In this document: positions 23,602 to 33,510 of the stretch, one piece after another
How the letters are laid out: each line of letters begins with the position of its first letter
How positions within the stretch are numbered: the first letter of the stretch is position 1
NCBI RefSeq assembly: GCF_029962835.1
Contig: NC_080588.1
Location: 66,860,001 to 66,924,000, forward strand
DNA: 64,000 nucleotides
Reading direction: 5' to 3'
From: Magnolia sinica
Lineage: Eukaryota; Streptophyta; Magnoliopsida; Magnoliales; Magnoliaceae
Position numbers and translations under genes: made by a program
The notes under the pieces: generated by a model
Seen by the model: only the letters and a program-made list of their open reading frames with translations
Told to the model about the DNA's origin: nothing
Databases searched by the model: none

Positions 23602-24619
23602 CACTTAAAAAAAAAAAAAACCATTCCCTCTCTTTCTTTTCCTCTCTTTGTATTTTTTAGTCAAAAATATAATAAATTGACATATGAAGAAGCTCGACTC
23701 AAGAGGCTTGACTAGACTCGAACCACTAGCTCGACGCGGTAGCTTTGACAAACAAGCCGAGCTTCAATGTTGAGCTCAAGGGCGAAGTTGAGTATAATAT
23801 GGACGAGTCAAGCCAAGCTTGGCCCCACCTCTGACTCGACTCGGCATGATGTACAGCCCTATTCAAAATTGAACCATGACTACTGGAAGTGAGCCCCACT
23901 TGATTTTAACGGCCATGTAAGTGGGGCCCACCATTCTTCGATTAAAATGGCGATGATTTACTTAGCAATCTGTTATTAGGATTGAAAAGGTCATGTAATT
24001 ATGACCAAGTTAACATTATACGGTGATGATATATTCGTTTCATATTTTGTGGTGTAGGCTGCCATGGGTACCATGGATGGTATCATCGATACGGTCTCGG
24101 CGGTCCACCCGATCCTGCCGTTGATAGGCCTGCTTAAGACTAATGGGAAGCTGGTTATGTTGGGTGCACCAGAGAAGCCTCTTGAGCTACCGGTATTCCC
24201 ACTGCTTTTCGGTAAGTAAACATCCTTTCATTGTCTTTAACTGTCCTATAGATTTGTGTAATTCAAATATTTAGTGAAGGCTGCGTTTGGCTGCACCAAA
24301 TTTCATGAATCAGGATATTTAACATTGTAAAATTTCATCACTGATCACAAATGAACGGGCTAGAAGATCGTTGCCCATCTATTATTTTCCCCCACTGAAT
24401 TGTTCTGATTTTGCAGGGAGGAAGACCGTGGCCGGAAGTCTCATTGGAGGAATCAAAGAGACCCAAGAGATGATTGACTTTGCCGCCAAGCACAACATCA
24501 CGGCGGACATTGAAGTTATTCAGATGGACTATGTGAATACGGCCATGGAGCGGCTCGCGAAGGCGGACGTACAATACCGGTTCGTCATCGATGTGGGGAA
24601 TACCTTGGAATCTCCGTAA
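19406..24619 (+). CDS. CAD: CAD/mannitol dehydrogenase-like zinc alcohol dehydrogenase, copy B (5 exons, 360 aa)
   Basis: Exons 19406-19503, 21857-21970, 22842-23355, 24058-24211 and 24417-24619; all introns GT-AG; frame open from ATG to TAA. It has the same family and expected reaction as copy A (zinc-dependent aldehyde/alcohol oxidoreductase, cytosolic by lack of a leader). Catalytic-zinc Cys50 lies in GICHSDLH, followed by GHEIVG, structural-zinc Cys103/106/109/117, Cys166, GLGGLG at 191-196 and STSPNK at 214-219. The start is fixed by the conserved [20 protein letters not shown]-terminus shared by all four genes. It is very close to C in exon 3. Copy-specific residues include CPNMI after the zinc loop and the exon 4 end [12 protein letters not shown]. 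The last residues are LESP where the other copies have LKAP. Intron 1 holds a small solo LTR, intron 3 a hAT-like MITE. Confidence 0.93.
19898..20162. mobile_element. 265-bp solo LTR in gene B intron 1
   Basis: Starts TGTTAGAATCAG and ends TTTCATCA, so it has TG...CA ends. It is flanked by the perfect 5-bp duplication ACGAG (19893-19897 and 20163-20167). The corresponding place in C and D has no insertion. A short copia- or TRIM-type LTR is the best reading. Confidence 0.75.
21165..21680. mobile_element. Tourist-like MITE in gene B intron 1
   Basis: Left end near TCCTGTTTGGGAGCGTGGATT and right end near ATTGTTTGGCGTCC are diverged inverted repeats. The same element is present in gene C intron 1 (about 47010-47530), so it predates the B/C split. 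Boundaries are approximate. Confidence 0.45.
21740..21749 (+). promoter_or_regulatory. Palindromic G-box in gene B intron 1
   Basis: GACACGTGTC, a perfect ten-base palindrome with the ACGTG core bound by bZIP/bHLH factors, lies 107 bp before exon 2. It is also present in C and D at the equivalent place. In A the related site reads TACACGTTTC. Confidence 0.5.
22150..22690. repeat. Fold-back-related repeat in gene B intron 2
   Basis: Contains CCATCCATATTAATAAGGTG, ACACAAATATCAGCTAGATC and the right arm up to CACCACGGTTGGCTTCACAG. The same sequence lies in intron 2 of D. Two copies of CACACGTGTGCTTCG (near 22075 and 22220) lie just before or within it. Confidence 0.45.
23433..23861. mobile_element. 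hAT-like MITE in gene B intron 3
   Basis: Termini TAGGGCTGTGCAT and ATGTACAGCCCTA, flanked by ATCAAAAT and TTCAAAAT (8 bp, one mismatch). Arms are CTCGA-rich, with a (TA)n run at about 23557-23600 inside. Genes A and D keep the empty site (ACATCAAAATTGGACC and ACTTCAAAATCGAACC). Confidence 0.8.
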
Positions 24620-26340
24620 ACCGTCGATTTGAATAACCATCCACGTGGCCCACCAGTCATATAGTTTTTAGGGTGCTATGTTTTCGTTGGTTTGAGTCAG
24701 AATCTATGTTGTCCACGTAGTCATGTGTTTGGCCACTTGTTTTTTGTTGCTACATATGCCCGGATTCTTGCTAGGTACACGACCTTTTTTTTCTTAGGTT
24801 TTCATTGCTATTAAAGGCTAGATGAGTATCACATTCTATTGGTATCTTTCAATAATTTTGGTTTGTAGGGATCAACATGGCTGCAAGGTAATATAAATCA
24901 AACACGGGAAACAATGATTTAATACGTGGGGATTAGTCGAAAAAGGTTGTAGGGTGACCCTTGCCCCACCTTGATGTGTGTGTTTTATGACGTAGATTCA
25001 ATGAATTTGGATAACCAGATCTGTGTGTGTTTTATGACGTAGGTTCAATAAATTTGGAGAACCATGTTAGGCGCTGAGATTTGATTGGGTCAGGTGGTGC
25101 TTTGAGAGTTTGGCCATAATAATAAAGCCAACTACTTAAATGCAGAGTGGATTATTTGCGGCTGTGACTATAGAGCCCACCCTGATGTGTAGTCCACACG
25201 TGCAGTTGGTTTATTTTTCTAGATCATTTTAGGGCATGAGACAAAAAAATGAAGTAAATCCAAATCTCAAGTGGACCACATTACAAGAAACAGTGGTGAT
25301 TGACCATTAAAAACTTGTTGTGGGCCACAAGTTTTGAATGAAAATGATATTCAGTTTTTCCCTTCATCCTGATCTGTATAACCTTATCAACAGGTTGGAT
25401 GGCAAATAAACATTATCATATGCTTTGAAAAGTTTTTTAGTGGTGGGCATTCAATCGCTACTATTTCCTGTAAGACTTGAATGTACTTTAGTTTTGGGCT
25501 CATGCCCCAATCTGAGCGGGCAACACCGATGGAGGGTGTGGATATATTACACATACATCAAGGTGGACCCCATGCATGGTTAGGGCCAAACCATGATAGG
25601 TGAGGCTGGGCAGCATTTAACCTGCATGGATATACTACACATACATCAAGGATGGCCACACAGTCAGGGCCATGCCATGTTGGGTGAGGCCAGAAACGTG
25701 CCTAATCCGCACCCCTTATCAACATGCTTTGCTGACGCTATCTCTATATTGTAGCCGGGACCACCACTGGAAACAGTGGAATAATGACGCCCACCATTGA
25801 AATCTTCCAAGGGCCCACCTTGATATTTATTTGCCATCTAACCTGTTGATAAGGTCACACTAACCTGGATGAAGGGAAAATACAAATATTAGCTTGATCC
25901 AAAACCTTCGTGACCCAGGAAGCCCGTAATGGTGGGTGTTGAATCACCATTGTTTCCTGTGGTGTGGTTCATTATGCTTTGGATCTGTTTTATTTGTGGA
26001 CTCATGCCCTAAAATTCATTAGGAAACAGATGAACGGCATGGATGAAACACACGTGCTCACCAGGCAATCGAAGCCTGTGGAGACCTTGTGCAACAGAAC
26101 AAAGAAAAATAAAAAGAAGAAAATGGGCCCCAACAAGGAAAGAAAGGGAAGGCGTTGGGAGTAAATTCCAACTCGTAAAAATATCACACTACATTGCTTC
26201 CTTTTCTCCCCCTTTTTTTCTTCACACGGTTTAACTCGTGCTTTTGGCATTATTTCCAATTGACGCCGGTCGGTGTGCCAACCATCATAACGCTTATGAG
26301 AATCGGACGGGATCTACCAAACAGGCATGTATGTAAACAT
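24620..26340. repeat. Gene B downstream spacer, duplicated downstream of gene C
   Basis: From the 3'UTR (CCGTCGATTTGAAT) through two fold-back copies (about 25172-25574 and 25640-26050) to near 26330, the sequence is collinear with about 51276-52905. No gene is recognised. The frames at 25964 and 52500 are a duplicated pair without a known domain. Confidence 0.7.
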
Positions 26341-26351
26341 CTCATATATGT

Positions 26352-26485
<134 letters not shown>

Positions 26486-26896
26486 CTCAAATCCAACTGC
26501 TGGGACAACAAGTTGTGGTTCACCTAGCAGATAACTACTCATTTCTCATTTACGTGGAACATCCAACCCTTTCAATAGGTTAAACTCCACCACGAGAATT
26601 ACTTGTGCAAAAGATCAGCCCCATCTACTCATCAGATGGGCCACACCACAGGAAACAAAAATATGGTACACTTAATGAAGGTATGGAGACCTTTCCATGC
26701 AACCGGTTGGTGGGATGGTTACATTGGCCAAGTGAATGTTGATTCTGATTGGACCTATTTTTTGTGTAAATGATCTTGTCTGTTCATATTAAATGCCATT
26801 GATCAGACGGTTAATAATATTTAACAGATCTGTATAAGACTGATCTTTGCTATCCTAACATGTGTTATATATTACCTCTGATTACTTTCTTTTCAG

Positions 26897-26985
26897 GGCT
26901 AATGGAGATGATGATGTGACTTTGAAGATACTATACCGTGGAATTTGCCACTCGGATCTTCTTGCCATCAAGGAAGAATGAGGGC
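26897..26985 (+). pseudogene. CAD-like exon 2 fragment (broken)
   Basis: After a good acceptor (TTTTCAG) the frame reads [21 protein letters not shown], the core of exon 2. The Cys at residue 47 of the intact genes is Arg, and the Trp of NEWGN is a TGA stop at about 26979. Homology is lost after that. More diverged in silent positions than the four genes are from each other. Confidence 0.85.
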
Positions 26986-28802
26986 CGTCCACCTAGCTCA
27001 TCTTCCCTACGTGTCCCACATTTCTGCTCTCGATGGCATTGTGTGAGGTTTGGGCTGGGCCGGGTTCAATACTATATGGTCCAAGGACCAGGCCCAGCAA
27101 GGGCTCCTATCAACAAATCTCATTGTCGGCGATCTTTCAGCCTGGACAGGAAAATCTCACAAAAAAATAAAATAAATTGAAAATATATATTGTAAATTAA
27201 TTAAGAATATATAATGAGTTGTTTGAGAAATTTACTACTTTTCTAGTTAAAATCATAATAAAAAATGTGAAATTTTAAAATTTACCAATATTTTGAAAAT
27301 CTCATGACAATATCCTTTACTATGAGAAATTTTAAATTTTACCGATATATAATGTGAAATTTTATAACCTCCATGATGCTTGCGGCACTGCAGGCCAAGC
27401 CCAAGAACACAAATAAAAATTAGTGAGGCCTGGGCCCAACCTATCCAAGCCCAAAATTGATCACATGCATGTTACCTACAATGAATGTTTCTGATCCATC
27501 CCTTAATCAAATCCATCGCTTAATCAAGTGGGCCACACATGCATAAAGAAATAGGTATTAGAAAAAAATATATATATAATAAAACTCAAGGTTTAAATGC
27601 AAGATGCATTAGTTACATTAATAATGATTGGAATACAAAGCCCAGTGTGAAAATGTCATCGCATTAATCACCCCCGTTGAAGAGTCTAAAACACGGGACG
27701 TCCCACTCTGATATCAATTTGATACAGGATAATTAACCACTTGCTCTAAAAAATCAAACTATTAGAGCATGGCGAGTTAATCCATTTTATCTCATAGCCT
27801 AGGCTCCAAGTCTATGAGTTAGATCTTTGGCCGAACTCTCCTTGTGAGCCTCAAATCCATGGGTTCCGCCTAACACGAGCTACTTGCTTCACACGGCCCC
27901 AAATCCATGGGTTTTACGGGCCTCCCACCTCTAGTGTGCCCCTGCATCCTATAGGCCACCCCACCCAAGCTCGGTGTGAAAATACCCCCGCATTACCCCA
28001 TCAATGTGGTACGACGTGAAAAGGAAAGTGGTTAGTTAATCAGGTGGGCCCAACTTTGGCTGGTTGTTCAATCATGGCTAGTTCAGTCATGAGGTGGGCC
28101 ACCGGTGTCCAATGAATATAGATCGATGGTCAAGTTTTTTGACCCTATCTTTTCATCATACAAGTGTGGCTCACATGACGAACGAATGGCCTGATCATTT
28201 GGCCATCGGAGATGTACGGTGGGGGCCACAAGATGAGGGGCTTAGATATCGCACGCAAGTAAGATCTTAGCCCCTCATATTAACACCTTTTTGGTTGAGT
28301 GTCAACCATGGCTTGTGTCTCTTCTCAAACGTCCATTTGTAGCCCAAAATTCGAAAGCTTAGAACTGTCCAATCTAAGAGGCATTTTATACATGGTCCAT
28401 CCACAGTGCGAAAGGAAAATATTCGACTTAGGTTGAAAATCACATTCAACTGACGATCCTAGCCATCAAGTTCTTCTGTTGAATCCATTTTCACCCTGAC
28501 TATCCATTCAAAGGCCACCGCCCATATGATACAATCATCCATTTTTTTGTGATTTTCATCTGCAACTCATCCTCAGAGAGGACCTACTATATGGACGGTC
28601 AGGATCCACTGCTTCACCTTCCACTTGTGGAAAGCGCCCCTTTTCTAATCCATCAAGTTCACAGCAACTCTAGGGCGTTGGATGAGTGATCCGCATTCGT
28701 AGCACAATATCTAACATGTGACAGGTAAGTTAGTGAATCTGGACCATCCATCAGGTAGTATCCATCCACTGATCAGGTGCAAGTGATCCAAGCCATCCAA
28801 GC
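26986..28802. other. AT-rich and repeat-like sequence, no gene
   Basis: No open frame with a recognisable domain. At about 27697-27712 the string ACTCTGATATCAA is the inverse of a diverged initiator-methionine tRNA primer site (TTGATATCAGAGT), so the sequence to its right may be a decayed minus-strand LTR. Otherwise nothing identified. Confidence 0.3.
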
Positions 28803-28898
28803 CTCGGGGCGGATGTTGTCGATCCGAGGCTATATTTGTGGATCCAAGACATCTCAAAGTTAATCTCGGTGTGGCTCGGTTCGGTTTTACCTATAACA
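28803..28898 (-). mobile_element. Truncated 3' LTR of the gypsy element
   Basis: The last about 96 bp match the end of the right LTR (CTCGGTTCGGTTTTACCTATAACA against CTCGGTTTGGTTTTACCCATAACA as shorter words: GGCTCGGT, GGTTTTAC, ATAACA). Sequence left of 28803 does not match the rest of the LTR. A polypyrimidine run (AACCCCCTACTCTC) directly right of it is the inverted polypurine tract. Confidence 0.7.
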
Positions 28899-29301
28899 GA
28901 AACCCCCTACTCTCTAAGTGCGATCTCGAACTTAGGGAGTAAATACCTAGGGAAGCGATCCGTCGTATCTCTTATAATGAAGAGTTGTCCTGTTCAGGTC
29001 ATGTCGTACACTTGCATTTATACTTCTTCATCATCGAGGCAGCGCATTGCTATGTCCCTTCGACTACAAGCCTATCACTACAGAACACATGGCAACGGTT
29101 ACAGATCCGAATCGCCAGGGCCCGTGCGAGACTGCTGCGTGGACTCTCGGGAGTGAAGTCGAAGTGTAATAACTGATCAGCGGCACATGGCTTGGAGCGC
29201 AACAGTTAATGGTCTGTTGCCACGTGTTTCCCCAACTTGGCTTGTACCAGTTCAACTTCGGAGACAGCTATTCGCAATGATGACAATCAGTCACGCTGGG
29301 G

Positions 29302-29311
29302 CTATATAAAT
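29302..29311 (+). promoter_or_regulatory. TATA box for the antisense ORF
   Basis: GCTATATAAAT lies about 155 bp before the ATG of the plus-strand ORF inside the gypsy element and is followed by a CT-rich leader. It suggests the antisense ORF had its own promoter. Confidence 0.45.
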
Positions 29312-29457
29312 CACTCTTTCATTCTTCTGCACATCTCTATGCCCTGAAAGCTTAGAGAGTTTCTTGCCTCTAGAGATCCCCGGAGCGATAATTTCCTGTG
29401 AGTTTTTCCATTTTCCCATCTTCTTTTGTTCCATTTTCCTTTTGTTTTCCAGTCACA

Positions 29458-30749
29458 ATGTCAGACGGCTCAGATGATGCCCAGGGAGGTAGTGGCTACT
29501 AGGAAGAATCTGAGCCTGAGTGCATAGACTCTAGGCTTGAGGCCTCGAAGGAGCCTCTGGAGCCCATCCCACTCTACTCACGCCCGTAACAAGGGAAGAG
29601 CAGTAAGGCCAACTCACACCCTAGAGGTTCAAAAGAATACCCCGAGACCCGATGAGGAGAGCCTTAGCTGGGCCATCGGGTGGTCAGTCAGAAGAGCTCG
29701 TTCATGGGGGCTCCATGCTGGTTGAGTCCCAAATGGCTAAAATTTGTGAGGAGTTATAAATCTTAGACTCCATAGACATACGAGCTCCAGCCCCCCATGA
29801 AGCTCATGGAGATCCTACCGAGGGGGACGTTGTTATCTTCATCTACTCCTTGCAGTGTGGACTCTAGCTTTCGCTAAACCCCTTCCTCTGAGCTTTAACT
29901 GCACAATTGAGGCTAGCTCTGGGTCAACTCATCCCCAATGCTTGGAGGATTTTAATGGCCTCGTATATGATTTGGCACCAAGCTCGGAACCAGGAACTGA
30001 CGCCAAATGAGTTCCTATCCTTGTACCAGGCCAAACATGACCACAACAAGCCGTGTTAGTACTACTTTGCTATTAGAGCCCATTAGGGTTCGGGTCTTGT
30101 CCTCCAACTCTCTACTTCCAATAAAGATTGGAAGAATAAGTGGTTCTGGGCTGCTTTAACTCGTTTCAATACATTAATTGTTACTTCTACTGTTTCAGTT
30201 GGTGCCCATGTTCCTCTCGACCCGGGCGTGGTTGAGAGAAATAACTCAGAAGGATCAGGAGATCGAGGCCTTCTAGGCCGAGGTCAAGGCGCTCAAGCAA
30301 GAGCGGGAGGAGTTGCAGGGTCAACGAGAGGAGCTGCAGGGCCAATGTCCGAGGTGAAGGTTAAGGAGCTGCTCTACCAAGGGGATGTTTATGAGCTTCA
30401 GAGCCACTGCCAGGGGGTTGAGTTCGCACTTGCCAAGACCAAGGCCACCCTCGATTTCGCAGATGAGCATAATGCCCTGTTGAAGGAGAAGCTAGAGCGG
30501 GTTAAGAATGACATTGTGACAGAGCTAAAGGTCAAAGTTGTGAAGGCGGTGGCTGCTCAGCGGGTCGAGTTCAAGGCCTATACCACTTCGATAATCGCTG
30601 CTGCTGTCGAGGCGTACAAAGCTTCAGAGGACAGGGATGCCGAGGTAAGAAAGTTCTACTATTGTAGGTATAATGTCTGCGTAGAGGACGTCCGGAAAAT
30701 GTATCTGGACCTTAACCTCGACGCCCTCGCCACTGATGATGAAAAGTGA
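29458..30749 (+). pseudogene. Antisense additional ORF of the Tat-type element (broken)
   Basis: Starts MSDGSDDAQGGSGY and soon meets stops near 29500, 29589 and 29650. A middle part with ARNQELTPNEFLSLYQAKH and SNKDWKNKWFWA recalls the 'putative gypsy type transposon' domain found in antisense ORFs of plant Tat elements. The last part (30228-30749) is open for 173 codons: a charged, Lys/Glu-rich probable coiled coil (residues about 60-130) ending NLDALATDDEK. Its role in such elements is not established. Confidence 0.6.
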
Positions 30750-31321
30750 CCGGCCGAGCCCCCGACTCTAGAGCTTCTCCTGCCACTCAGGCTGAAGAGG
30801 CCCTTCCTCCTCCGACCAGCTAGTTATAATTTTTTTAAAATAATTTTTGGGATTCGACGGATATTGCAATGCATCAGCGTTGCTCTGGATATTTTAATTT
30901 TGTGGATGATGATGATGATTCTTTTGAATGCGTAGATACTTAGTGTTTGTCGAATGCGTAGATACTTAATGCTTGTCAGATAGTAAGTACTTGATGTTTG
31001 TCGAATAGTAGATACTTAATGCTTGTCGAATAGTAGGCAAATGCTTGTCAAATAGTAGGCCGATCTCTTCTTTTAAGAGTCGGCCTATTGAAGAGTCACA
31101 TCCATGTACATGAGGGATGGCTCTTCGTAACATTCCTAATTGAATGGTCGGCTCACTCCTCGGGATAAAAATGTCGTATAGGCCGAGTAGGTAGGCTGAG
31201 TAGAATGAAACGGATGACTTGGGAGAAAGATAACATTCTTTATTAAGGCCGTCAACTCTTGACGAAATAGAGTAATTTACATTGATTTTCATGGGTAGTA
31301 TATCCTCAGGTGCTCGGAGTT
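30750..31321. other. Untranslated gypsy interior between antisense ORF and integrase
   Basis: Contains short tandem words built on AGATACTTAATGCTTGTCGAATAGT, repeated three to four times at about 30930-31050, separating the two convergent reading directions of the element. Confidence 0.5.
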
Positions 31322-32519
31322 CTAAGGATGTGGTAGAGGTCGCCCTTCCAAGTCCTCGAGTCGGTAAGAGCCGGGCTTTGTCGAGCTTATGACTCGATAA
31401 GGACCTTCCCAGTTAGGTCCTAGGGTTCCCACCCTTGGTTCCGACGTGTTTTGAAACATGAGACGCAAAACTAAGTCCCCTGGTCGAAATCGCCTTGCTC
31501 TGACCCTGGAGTTGTAGAAGCAGGCGACCTGCTGATGTCGAGCTGCAATTGGAGTTTGACGATGTCTCATACGTCTTCAAGTAGGTCCAAGTTCGTCACG
31601 ATCTGCTCGGCATTCTATTCTTCTTGATAGCTCCTCACTCGCGCGGTAGGGATCCCTATCTTAACTGGGACGACTGCCTCTGAGCCATAAGTCAGGGAGA
31701 AAAGGGTTTCTCCCGTGGATGACTAAGCTATAGTCATGTAAACCCAGAGGACAAACGGGAGCTCGTCGACCCAGTTGCCCTTGGCTTTCTCCAGCTTCGT
31801 TTTGAGGTGATGCCTGATAACCTTATTTACAGCCTCCACTTGTCCATTTGACTACGAGTGACAAGGCGACGAGTATGCGTTGTCGATGCTAAGCCCCCAA
31901 CACATGCCTTGGAATCCGTCATTGTCAAACTGCCTCCCATTATCGGACACAATGGTGCGCGGGATTCCGAATGGACATATGATATTCTTCCACAAAAGTC
32001 TGTCACCTTCTGCTAGGTAATCTTCGCAACCAGCTCGGCCTCGGCCCATTTGGTGAAGTAGTCGACTGCCACAATCACGAACTTAGTCTACCCCTTTCCG
32101 GGAGGCAGAGGTCTGATGATATCGATTCCCCACTGAGCAAACGGCCAAAGTCTGCTCATGGGGGTTATCTCTTCCGTCGGTTACCTCGAGATGGCAGCAA
32201 ATTTCTGGCATTTGTCACACCTCTGGACAAAGCTTTTAGAGTCTTCTCGGATCGTTGGCCAAAAGTACCCCCGGCAAAGCACTTTCTGAGCCAAGGCGCG
32301 GACCCCGGAATGATTTTCACAAATTCCTTCGTGTATTTCTCGGATCACATAATCCGCTTCATCTAGTCGGAGACACTTGAGGTATGGCTGGGAGTATCCT
32401 TTTTTGTACAATGTGTCATTTAGGATCACATACCTCGCTGCCCTGATCTTCAGACGCAGAGCCTCTAACTTATCATGGGGGACTTCACCAGTGGTGAGGT
32501 ATCTGATGATCAGATCCAT
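31322..32519 (-). pseudogene. Gypsy integrase (broken)
   Basis: The N-terminal zinc-binding part (32519-32181) shows His-His...CDKCQKF spacing (NHSGVRALAQKVLCRGYFW). The catalytic core at about 32170-31700 shows WGIDI, VDYFTKWAEA and FGIPRTIVSDNG in different frames. The C-terminal part (31570-31322) has PGDLVLR and LGPNWEGPY. Several frameshifts and stops separate these parts. Confidence 0.8.
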
Positions 32520-33510
32520 CCAGCTCGAAGTTGCTTACACTGGGTTGATCATCTCTTGGTCGGCTCGGTTGATGCTCAGGCTATTCAGGAATTCCATGGG
32601 GACATTCCTTAGGATCTTCCCCTCAGTAGTTGAGGCCAGCTTTGTGAGGGCGTCAGCCCAAGAATTTTCAGTTCTCAGAATTTAGCTGATGACACAATCT
32701 TTGAACTTCCCCATCAGCTTCCAGGCTTTGGCCAAGTATGTTATCATCCTTACCTCCTTGGTCTCGTACTCTATCGATATATGGTTTACAACAAGCTGAG
32801 AATCGCACCGCACGTTAAGGAACTAGACTCCCAGACTAGTGGCTAGTCTGAGTCCAACCAATCGAGCTTCATTGTTGGATGCCTTAAAACTGAGCCTAAT
32901 TGCGTACTAGATGGTGGTCGAGTCGGGCATGACCAGAACAATCCCCTCTCTACCTCGTTTCGAATTGGATGACCCATCCATCAATAGGGTCCATCTACTA
33001 CATCCTCCTTCTGTCTCGGTGTTCTTGAGAATAGGAAGTGTTGGGGGAATAACAGGGGCTGCCTTGGAACTTATTAAGATCTCTACATTGGTATCTCCGA
33101 TCTCGCAACTCGAAGCAGTAAATTCAGCTATAAAGTCAGCCACGGCTTGGCCCTTAGTCGCAGTTCTTGGTCGATGTTTTATATCGAATTCTCCGAGTTC
33201 TACCATCCACTTGGTCAGACGTCCAGATACTTCTGACTTCTGGAATACTTGTCAGAGAGGTGAATCTATGACGACAATGATGGAATATATGTGCCTAGAA
33301 GTACGAGCACAGCCTCCGAACAGAGACGACTAAGCTTAAAGTCAATTTCTCCATGCTCGGGTATCTGGTCTCGGCTAGAACCATAACCTTACTGGTGTAA
33401 TAAACAGGTTGCTGCTTGCCCTCCACTTCTCAGATGAGTGCCGAGCTGATAACTGAGGCGGAAACCGCCAAGTAGAGAAACAAGGGTTCGCCCTCTTCGG
33501 GCTTGGATAG
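32520..33510 (-). pseudogene. Gypsy RNase H region, left side of the solo-LTR split
   Basis: Minus-strand fragments include VELGEFDIKHRPRTATKG and WTLLMDGSSNSKRG, typical of RNase H and the tether region of Tat-type pol. The right side of the same gene resumes beyond 38548. Stops are present. Confidence 0.75.

Noticed and set aside
28836-29156. Plus-strand 106-codon frame at the left end of the gypsy element
   Set aside because: It overlaps the LTR remnant and polypurine tract and shows no domain.
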